Shown in pieces: positions 17,616 to 23,704 of a stretch of 45,185 nucleotides of DNA (position 1 is the first letter of the stretch; each line of letters opens with the position of its first letter). The notes below the pieces were generated by a model. That model was not told where the DNA came from. It saw nothing but the letters and a program-made list of their open reading frames with translations, and ran no database searches. This stretch comes from Corallococcus exercitus (GTDB lineage Bacteria > Myxococcota > Myxococcia > Myxococcales > Myxococcaceae), in the NCBI RefSeq assembly GCF_003611585.1, contig NZ_RAVW01000020.1, positions 1 through 45,185 of the forward strand, written 5' to 3'. The position numbers were made by a program, and so were the translations under genes.

Positions 17616-18527
17616 CAGCAGCGCGGCCAGCTTCTGGGGCTGGGACGCGAAGGGCGAGTGCGACGTGTCCAGCGTGTCCACGGTGAAGGCGTTGCCGGGC
17701 GTGAAGGCGTCCGCCTCGCGGATCATCAGGTCCTGGAGGGCGGGGACCAGGGCGCGATCCTGGGCGCAGCGCAGGTAGCTGCGCGGAATGCGGCCCCAGC
17801 GCTCCTTCGTGGCGCCGACCTTGCCCGTCCACAGCGACAGCGGGATGTCGGGCGTGAGCGTGAGCGCGAAGGGCAGGAAGGCCGCTTCGTCCACGTCGTG
17901 GTAGAAGCCCGCGCGCAGGGCCTCCCGGTAGGCCGCGTCGCCACGCGGGTTGATCCGCACCGCGCCCAGCTTCGCGGCGTCGCCGATGAAGAGCGCTTCG
18001 CTGTAGGGCGTGCGGCCCTCGGGCAGGGCGCCGTAGCCGCTGGCGCTCTGGAGGCGCAGCGGAACGAACGCGCTCAGGTACACCAGCCTGCCGATGAGGT
18101 TCGGGGCCTTCTCCGCCGCGCGGGTGATGACGGTGCCGCCCGCGCTGTGCCCCACGAGCACGGGCTTGCTGGGACCGCCCTGGAGCTTCTCCAGCGCGGC
18201 CACCACCGCGTCCGCGCAGTCGTCCAGCGTGACGTCCGCCTGGGGCGAGCGCTCCTCCTTGAAGCGCGCCATGTCGCCCGTGAGATAGGACGTAGGGAAG
18301 CGCGCGTTGAGGCCATGGCCGGGCAGGTCGATGGCCACCACCTGGTGCCCCTTCGCGGAGAGGGCCTCCGACACGCGCGTCCAGTGCAGGGCGTTGTGCC
18401 ACGCGCCGTGGATCAGCAGGAACGTCCTGGCCTTGCGCGGAGCCTTCACGGGCGTCACCGCGAGCCCGACTCCTGGCAGCAGGCCCGCGCCCAGCAGGGC
18501 GGTCTTCATCACGTCACGACGGTTCAT
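17601..18527 (-). CDS. Alpha/beta hydrolase (esterase), exported
   Basis: This protein is about 308 aa from ATG 18527 (MNRRDVMKTALLGAGLLPG), with AAGGAG nicely spaced upstream. The N-terminus has twin arginines before a hydrophobic stretch and looks like a Tat-type signal. The hydrolase domain has the oxyanion motif LLIHGAWHNALHW, DLPGHG, the nucleophile elbow VLVGHSAGGTV and a late DTSHSPF histidine, a set typical of the EstC/salicylate-esterase-like group. It probably cleaves small esters in the periplasm; substrate unknown. Its start overlaps the end of the MerR gene by 14 bp, so the two form one transcript, probably controlled by that regulator. Confidence 0.87.
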   Translation of the reverse strand: MNRRDVMKTALLGAGLLPGVGLAVTPVKAPRKARTFLLIHGAWHNALHWTRVSEALSAKGHQVVAIDLPGHGLNARFPTSYLTGDMARFKEERSPQADVTLDDCADAVVAALEKLQGGPSKPVLVGHSAGGTVITRAAEKAPNLIGRLVYLSAFVPLRLQSASGYGALPEGRTPYSEALFIGDAAKLGAVRINPRGDAAYREALRAGFYHDVDEAAFLPFALTLTPDIPLSLWTGKVGATKERWGRIPRSYLRCAQDRALVPALQDLMIREADAFTPGNAFTVDTLDTSHSPFASQPQKLAALLDGLR

Positions 18528-18879
18528 GGGGGACTCCTTCGTTGGGGGGAAGCACGGCGAGGAGGCGCTCGCGCAGGCGCGCGAGGTCGAAGAGCTGCCG
18601 CTCCACCTCCGCCAGACGCTCCCGGTGGGCCGCGAGCGCATCCGGGCAGATGGCGTCCGTGACCTGCCGGAGCATGCAGCGCGGGAAGGTGGCGATCTCC
18701 TCCAGGGAGAAGCCCAGGCGGATCATCCGAGCCACCTGCATCACCTGGGGAACGGCCGCCGCGTCGAAGTCGCGGTAGCCGTTGTCGCGGCGGTGGGAGT
18801 CAAGCAACCCGGCCTTGTCGTAGTGGCGGATGGAGCGTGCGCTGCTGCCCGTGCGCCGGGCGAGTTCTCCGATGTTCAT
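18514..18879 (-). CDS. MerR-family transcriptional regulator
   Basis: This 121-aa protein starts at ATG 18879, with AGGAGAG upstream. The winged helix-turn-helix is clear: MNIGELARRTGSSARSIRHY, DKAGLL, then NGYRDFD and a dimerising coiled coil (AAHRERLAEVERQLFDLARLRERL). Two cysteines (FPRCMLR, AICPDAL) lie before the coiled coil but do not form a known metal site. It is the first gene of a two-gene operon with the esterase, and a perfect 14-bp palindrome lies just upstream. The protein probably controls its own operon and perhaps the divergent MFS transporter gene. Confidence 0.9.
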   Translation of the reverse strand: MNIGELARRTGSSARSIRHYDKAGLLDSHRRDNGYRDFDAAAVPQVMQVARMIRLGFSLEEIATFPRCMLRQVTDAICPDALAAHRERLAEVERQLFDLARLRERLLAVLPPNEGVPHEPS

Positions 18880-18909
18880 CCTGCTCTCCTGAAGCCAGAC
18901 GCTAGGGCC

Positions 18910-18923
18910 TGACACTGGTGTCA
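18910..18923. promoter_or_regulatory. MerR operator-like palindrome
   Basis: A perfect palindrome TGACAC-TG-GTGTCA lies 30 bp upstream of the merR-type start codon. On the minus strand it reads CCTTGACACCAGTGTCAGG and sits next to a TTGACC box, with TAGCGT about 20 bp further on. That is the long-spacer promoter layout typical of MerR-type control. Confidence 0.65.
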
Positions 18924-18987
18924 AGGTCAAGACCGGGCTGGCGAATGTGACCGACGAGATGCGTGACCGCGTTCTAGGGTGCGCCGC

Positions 18988-20187
18988 GTGAGCCGCTCCC
19001 CGCCCGTGCCCCGTCCGCGTCCCGCGCTTCTCACGCTTGCCTACCTGGCGTTCGTCAGCCTGGGGCTGCCGGACGCGGTGCTGGGCGTCGCGTGGCCGTC
19101 GCTGCGGAGCACGTTCGGGCTGTCGCAGGCGATGATGGGCTCCATCCTCGGGACGGCGGCCGTCGCGTACTTCATCTCCGGGTTGCTCGCGGGCCGGCTG
19201 ATGCGGGCGATGAACCTGGGGCTGCTCCTGGCGCTGAGCACCGGCTCGGTGGCGCTGGGGCTCACGGGCTACGCGACGGTGCCGCTGTTCGCGCTCTTCC
19301 TGGCCGCGGCCTGCTTCATCGGCTTCGGCTCGGGCGCCATCGACTCCGCGCTCAACAACTACGCGGCCCAGAACTTCGGTCCCAAGCACATGAACTGGCT
19401 GCACGCGGCCTACAGCGTGGGCGCCGCGATGGGGCCGGTGTTGATGACCTCGCTGCTCACGCGGGGCGCGGGGTGGCGGACGGGCTACGCCATCCTCGCC
19501 GTGGTGCTGGGGGCCCTGGCGCTGACGTTCCTGGTGATGCGCCGGCATTGGGACGCGCCCGCGAGGGCACCCGGGGAGGAAGCACCGGCGGAGGTCGCCA
19601 CCGCGTCCGCGTCGGAGGCCGTGCGCCGTCCCCGCGTGTGGCTGCAGATCCTGACGTTCTTCTTCTACACGGGCGTGGAGGTGACGGCGGGCCAGTGGAG
19701 CTTCACGGTGCTGACGGAGGGCCGGGGGCTGCACACCGCCGCGGCCGGCACCTGCGTGAGCCTCTACTGGGGCAGCCTGCTGGTGGGACGCATCCTCTCC
19801 GGCTTCGTCGTCGAGCACATCGGCCCGGTGCGGATGCTGCGCGGGAGCACCGTGCTGGCGGTGGTGGGCGCGCTCCTGTTCGCGATTCCGTCGGTGCCGC
19901 CCGCGCTGGGCCTCGCGTTGTTGGGGTTCGCGCTGGCGCCCATCTTCCCGGGCCTGATGTCGGAGACGCCGCGCCGCGTGGGGCTGGAGGTCTCAGCGCA
20001 TGCGGTGGGCTTCCAGGTCAGCGCGGCCACGGCGGGCGTGGCGGCGCTGCCCAGCCTCGCGGGCGTCATCGCGGAGCGGTGGGGGCTCCAGTTCATTGCC
20101 CCCTACATGCTCGGGGTGGCCGTGCTGCTGACCGTGCTGCACGGCGTGCTGTCCGCCGTGGCGGACCGTCCCCAGCCCTCCCGCTGA
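18988..20187 (+). CDS. MFS transporter
   Basis: This protein is about 399 aa with 11-12 hydrophobic segments. GTG 18988 (MSRSPPVPRP) is preferred because AGGG lies 8 nt upstream; GTG 18979 has no room for a ribosome site. The N-terminal half carries LPDAVLGVAWPSLRSTFGLSQ and FIGFGSGAIDSALNNYAAQNFG, a pattern seen in FucP/YfkF-like major facilitator proteins. The HMNWLHAAYSVGAAMGP segment is also characteristic of that branch. The substrate is unknown. It is divergent from the MerR/esterase operon, whose operator lies in the shared intergenic region. Its stop directly abuts the stop of the convergent metallophosphoesterase gene (TGATCA, no gap). Confidence 0.9.
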   Translation: MSRSPPVPRPRPALLTLAYLAFVSLGLPDAVLGVAWPSLRSTFGLSQAMMGSILGTAAVAYFISGLLAGRLMRAMNLGLLLALSTGSVALGLTGYATVPLFALFLAAACFIGFGSGAIDSALNNYAAQNFGPKHMNWLHAAYSVGAAMGPVLMTSLLTRGAGWRTGYAILAVVLGALALTFLVMRRHWDAPARAPGEEAPAEVATASASEAVRRPRVWLQILTFFFYTGVEVTAGQWSFTVLTEGRGLHTAAAGTCVSLYWGSLLVGRILSGFVVEHIGPVRMLRGSTVLAVVGALLFAIPSVPPALGLALLGFALAPIFPGLMSETPRRVGLEVSAHAVGFQVSAATAGVAALPSLAGVIAERWGLQFIAPYMLGVAVLLTVLHGVLSAVADRPQPSR

Positions 20188-21561
20188 TCAGCCGCCGGCC
20201 GGCAGCTCCGCGCTGCGCAGGATCTTCGGGCCCTGGTCCGTCCACTGTGACAGCCGCAGGGTCGCGCCCTTCGCGGAAGCGTGGGGCTCCACCTCCACGA
20301 AGGTGAAGCGCTGCTCCAGCCTCGCGTGCTTCTGCTTCGCCGGATCCAGCGACGGATTGACCTGGAGCTCCGCGAGGTATTCGCCCCATTCCTCGTCGGA
20401 GGCGTCCGGGGCGGGGAGCTGCAGGAGGGAGATCCACGTGCCGGTGTTGGCGTAGAGGGGACCGCTGCCCTCGTGCCAGCGGGCTGCGTGCGTGTGGCCC
20501 ATCACCACCGCCTGGGGGTTGTACTTCTTGCCCAGCCGCGCGGTCTCCGCGAGCTCGTCCTTGCCGGGCTCCAGCGCGAAGTAGTCCGTGCCGCGCCTGC
20601 CGGCGACCGCGCGATGCAGCCGTGCGTAGAGCGCGAAGCCCGCCTTGGCCAGCTTCAGCCGCGCGCGGCCCAGGGCCTCCGGGTTGTCGAAGGCGTTGAG
20701 CTTCTCCGGGTCCAGCACCGACAGCAGTGCATCCACCTCGTCGTCCTTCAGGTCCACCCGCGCCAGGCCGCGCGCCAGGTGCGCGTCCGCTTCCGAAGCG
20801 CCCACCGCGTCCATCGGTTCCAGCGCGAAGGCCGGCGCGAGGCCCCGGTTCTCCAGCAGGCGCCGGATGAGCGTGAGCGTCCCGGCGTTGAACAGGACCT
20901 TGAGGGCATCCGGCTTCACTCCGAGCGCCACCATCACCGCGCCCTGGAAGTCCGGCTTGAGCAGGTCCATGTACCGCATGCGGTGCTGATGCTTGAGCGG
21001 GTTGAGCAGCGTCTTCACCAGCACGGAGCCCGGCGGATAGCGGAAGCGGTTCGCCCGCTCCGGCGACAGGAGCGAGTCGTAGTCGATGCGGTTCGCCACG
21101 TCGGTGTGCTCGCCGTGCGTGACGAGCACGCGCGAGCCGCCGACCTCCAGTTGGAGGGGCGCGGTGCCGTCCCGGAACTCCAACCGCGAAGCCACCTCCG
21201 GCGGCTGCCCGAGCGCGGAGCGGATCACCCCCTGGACGTCCGGCAGCGCCAGCTCCAGGTCATGGTTGCCCACCACCATCGTCGCCCGGCCCCCCACGGC
21301 CAGCACCCGCCCGAGCGCCTTCAGCGCGGGCGCGGTCGTCGTAGATGTCACCAGCGCCCGGGCCTGCTCCAGCGTCCGCCGCGGATCCACCGCCAGCGGG
21401 TCGTCGTTGAGCAGGAAGTCGAAGCTGTCCCCGTTGAGGACGACGTGGGTGGGCGTGCCGGTGAAGGAGTCGAAGAGGGCGGGCAGCTCCTTCGCGCCCG
21501 CGAAGATGTCGTAGGGGCCTCCGTTGCCGAGGTGAAGGTCGCTGAGAATGAGCGTTCGCAT
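20188..21561 (-). CDS. Calcineurin-like metallophosphoesterase
   Basis: This protein is 457 aa, long for the family because of an insertion of about 170 residues between the central and C-terminal motifs. All metal-ligand motifs are present: ILSDLHLG (DxH), VLNGDSFDF (GD), VVGNHDLEL (GNHD), LVTHGEHTD and VVMGHTHAAR (GHxH). There is no signal peptide, so it is probably cytosolic. Substrates in the family range from nucleotides and UDP-sugars to proteins and nucleic acids. ATG 21561 has AAGGAG upstream. It is the second gene of an operon, 15 bp after the stop of a C25/caspase-like protease gene, which suggests a shared pathway. Confidence 0.88.
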   Translation of the reverse strand: MRTLILSDLHLGNGGPYDIFAGAKELPALFDSFTGTPTHVVLNGDSFDFLLNDDPLAVDPRRTLEQARALVTSTTTAPALKALGRVLAVGGRATMVVGNHDLELALPDVQGVIRSALGQPPEVASRLEFRDGTAPLQLEVGGSRVLVTHGEHTDVANRIDYDSLLSPERANRFRYPPGSVLVKTLLNPLKHQHRMRYMDLLKPDFQGAVMVALGVKPDALKVLFNAGTLTLIRRLLENRGLAPAFALEPMDAVGASEADAHLARGLARVDLKDDEVDALLSVLDPEKLNAFDNPEALGRARLKLAKAGFALYARLHRAVAGRRGTDYFALEPGKDELAETARLGKKYNPQAVVMGHTHAARWHEGSGPLYANTGTWISLLQLPAPDASDEEWGEYLAELQVNPSLDPAKQKHARLEQRFTFVEVEPHASAKGATLRLSQWTDQGPKILRSAELPAGG

Positions 21562-21576
21562 GGGTCGATGCTCCTT

Positions 21577-23046
21577 TCAGGGAAGCGCCTGCAGATCGTT
21601 GTGCCGGATGCTCACGGCGGGATCGCCGAGCACCACGTAGTTGCGAGCGTCGTTGCGTTCAATCCACTGGAGCAGCAGCTCACGGGGCGTGAGCTTGCCG
21701 TCGGACGTGTTGGTGTCCAGGTGCTCCAGCAGGATGGTGTTCGCGGCGGAGAACCGATCGCGGAAGCCGCGCAGCGCGTGGCCCACTGGCTCGCCCGCCA
21801 TGATTGCCCGGAGCATGTTGTAGAAGGGAATGAGGGTGGGCTTCGACTTGCCCAGGGGCGTGATGGAGAAACCCCAGGCCCGCTCCACGTGGCCAATCAC
21901 CGCCAGCGCGCCTCCGTTGGGATGGGCCAGCAGCCGCCGGGGCAGGGCCGACATGAAAGGCGCGCTCGCGAGCGCCTCGCCTTTCCGGGTGGGATTGAGC
22001 GGGAACTCGTCGTTCGCGGGCGTGCCCATGCCGAAGCAGGCGAAGAAGAACGCCACCAGGCCATGGAGCCGGGCGTCATCCTGGATGTCCGACGCCGCCA
22101 CGTAGTGCGCGGGGGCCATCGCGCCAAAGCCGCTCCAGTCCTGGCTCAAGAGGGCGCCCTGCTTCTTGAACTGGAGCGGATCATTCGCCTTGAACCCCAC
22201 GCCATGGGACGCGGTGAAGAGCACAGCCGGGCGCTCCTCGCGGCCGTGGAGCGCGGCGAGCAGCCATTCCCGGGTCGCGGCATCCGCGATGGCGTCCCGG
22301 CTGACGAAGCCAGCGTCCGCGGCGGCCGGAACCTTCATGTGGGGCGCATCGTCCACCAGCGCGCCCCGAACCAGCGGGGCGACGAGGCCGTCCGCGCTGA
22401 GCTCCGTGGAGCGATCCCCCGGGTGCTTGGGTCCCCACCAGCTCACCTGCCGGTGATTGGGGACGGACGTGCCGGTTTCATAGGCCACCACGCTGTCCGC
22501 GTAGTGCGAGTACTCCTCGGGCGTGTCGAAGGAGAGGCGGCCCACGGCGTACGATAGGGAGAGCGAATGCTGCACGTCGAACGGGATGACGTCGGGCCCG
22601 CCCACGAGCAGGAGGTAATAGGGCACCAGGGTCGGCTCAACGTCACCGATGGCCGCCCCATGCCGCCTCAAGAATTGATGTGCCGTCTCACCGGGCTGGT
22701 AGGTGAGGACGTGGAAACAGGCCGCGTCCATGCGCTTGCCCCGGTGGGCGATGAGCGGCTCCAGGCTCTTGCGAAGCGCCTCGGAGGCGGACGCAGGAAA
22801 CACCACCCCCCAGCCTGCCTTCGTGTAGTCCCCATACGGAACGCCGTAAGGCAGGCCGAACTGCAAGAGGCGGGGGACGAATCCGAGCCACTTCCTCCAC
22901 GCCTCGAAATACGGCGCCCTTCGGCGGGGCTCCGCCACCTCGGCGGCCGCCTGCTGAGCGATGGGCGGCACCAGGTACTGCCCGGTGACCCCGTCGATGC
23001 CATTGAAGACCAATGGGGCATCCGGACTGGGAATGGGGCGCTTCAC
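21577..23046 (-). CDS. C25/caspase-like (clan CD) cysteine peptidase
   Basis: This protein is about 489 aa. GTG 23046 (MKRPIPSPD) lies 6 nt after GGGGAGGAG; GTG 23052 would touch that site, so I prefer 23046. Near the N-terminus is LVFNGIDGVTGQYLVPP. Two motifs 56 residues apart, VLFTASHGVGFK (about His281) and VAFFFACFGMGTP (about Cys337), match the His-Gly and Cys dyad of clan CD proteases. The C-terminal NYVVLGDPAVSIR is the ending commonly seen in gingipain-type (C25) domains. There is no signal peptide, so unlike gingipains it is likely intracellular, closer to bacterial caspase-like proteins of regulated or defensive proteolysis. It is co-transcribed with a metallophosphoesterase. Family placement rests on motif reading only. 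Confidence 0.75.
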   Translation of the reverse strand: MKRPIPSPDAPLVFNGIDGVTGQYLVPPIAQQAAAEVAEPRRRAPYFEAWRKWLGFVPRLLQFGLPYGVPYGDYTKAGWGVVFPASASEALRKSLEPLIAHRGKRMDAACFHVLTYQPGETAHQFLRRHGAAIGDVEPTLVPYYLLLVGGPDVIPFDVQHSLSLSYAVGRLSFDTPEEYSHYADSVVAYETGTSVPNHRQVSWWGPKHPGDRSTELSADGLVAPLVRGALVDDAPHMKVPAAADAGFVSRDAIADAATREWLLAALHGREERPAVLFTASHGVGFKANDPLQFKKQGALLSQDWSGFGAMAPAHYVAASDIQDDARLHGLVAFFFACFGMGTPANDEFPLNPTRKGEALASAPFMSALPRRLLAHPNGGALAVIGHVERAWGFSITPLGKSKPTLIPFYNMLRAIMAGEPVGHALRGFRDRFSAANTILLEHLDTNTSDGKLTPRELLLQWIERNDARNYVVLGDPAVSIRHNDLQALP

Positions 23047-23395
23047 GTTCACCTCCTCCCCGTCATCCTAGGCCTCCGCGCTGACCTGGAAAGAGCGGGC
23101 AGGGGCCCGGCTGTCCGCCCCTCGGCTTTCACGGGAAGCTGATGTCGCGAGCCGGGCTCACATTCCGACTCCGGGGCGGACGTGTCCTCTGGTCCACAGC
23201 TTCCTCGCCCCTTCGGGCAGGAACCGGCCGCGGCGTCGTGGCAATCCCTTACGTCCCACCCAAACCGACTGTGATGTGTATGACTTTGACCTGTCGCGTC
23301 TGGCATTGCGGGGCGTGTCTGTGTTCACGTCCTTTGCGCGTCCGGCACGTCTGGCACCCCTCGCCATGCGCGCCCGGCCGCGAGGGAGAGCACTC
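23047..23395. other. Intergenic region upstream of the lanthipeptide precursor
   Basis: These 349 bases separate the divergent protease operon from the lanthipeptide genes and must hold both promoters. I see short direct repeats at 23297-23356 and a ribosome site (GAGGGAGAG) before ATG 23396, but no convincing -35/-10 or sigma-54 box and no further coding sequence. Confidence 0.6.
23297..23356. repeat. Three direct repeats CGTCYGGCA before the precursor gene
   Basis: A 9-bp sequence occurs at 23297-23305 and 23348-23356 (CGTCTGGCA), with a one-base variant at 23339-23347 (CGTCCGGCA) in tandem with the last copy. They lie 40-100 bp upstream of the lanthipeptide precursor start and could be regulator sites; chance occurrence in GC-rich DNA is also possible. 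Confidence 0.35.
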
Positions 23396-23593
23396 ATGAC
23401 GAAGAAGCCCGAGTTCCAGGAAGTGGTGGAGGGCTGGCTGGCCGGCAATGAGGAGTCCCATGGCATGACCAACCCGGCGGGCCCGGTGTTCGTGGGAGGT
23501 GAGCGCACGGAGCAGGCGCTCACCGAGTCCAACCTGGTGGCGGACACGGGGTGCAGCAGCTGCACCGCGTCCACCACCGCGTGGTGCTGTTGA
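23396..23593 (+). CDS. Class II lanthipeptide precursor peptide (LanA)
   Basis: This 65-aa peptide starts at ATG 23396 (MTKKPEFQEVVEGWL), with GAGGGAGAG upstream. The acidic leader ends in a double-glycine motif (PVFVGG, residues 31-35). The C-terminus TGCSSCTASTTAWCC has four cysteines (53, 56, 64, 65) among seven Ser/Thr, all packed into the last 15 residues, which is the composition of a lanthipeptide core. After dehydration of Ser/Thr, LanM would join cysteines to them as (methyl)lanthionines. If cleavage follows GG the product is 30 residues. The gene lies 111 bp upstream of lanM with a hairpin between. No second precursor, protease or exporter is seen. The core does not match any lantibiotic I know, but I could not search. 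Confidence 0.85.
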   Translation: MTKKPEFQEVVEGWLAGNEESHGMTNPAGPVFVGGERTEQALTESNLVADTGCSSCTASTTAWCC

Positions 23594-23624
23594 TCCATCG
23601 CGGGCCCTCGTCCGCATGAATCCT

Positions 23625-23654
23625 CCCTCCGGCGCCGTGCGCGGTGCCGGAGGG
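23625..23654 (+). terminator. Hairpin between precursor and synthetase genes (possible attenuator)
   Basis: A 12-bp stem (CCCTCCGGCGCC / GGTGCCGGAGGG, one G-U pair) with a 6-nt loop starts 31 bp after the precursor stop. There is no T-tract, so partial read-through into lanM is expected. It could protect the precursor mRNA and keep peptide above enzyme. Confidence 0.6.
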
Positions 23655-23704
23655 CTTCCCGCCGTTCCCACCTTCCGGTCCCCACCCCCAGGGAGCCCCC
23701 GCTC

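Noticed and set aside
20281-22557. 758-codon plus-strand open frame
   Set aside because: It is antisense to the phosphoesterase and C25-like genes, whose catalytic motifs are intact; the composition is typical of an antisense shadow.
23280-23365. Sigma-54 (-24/-12) promoter before the lanthipeptide precursor
   Set aside because: TGGCA-like boxes occur, but none has a GC dinucleotide at the required 10-bp spacing from GG, so no -24/-12 pair can be supported.
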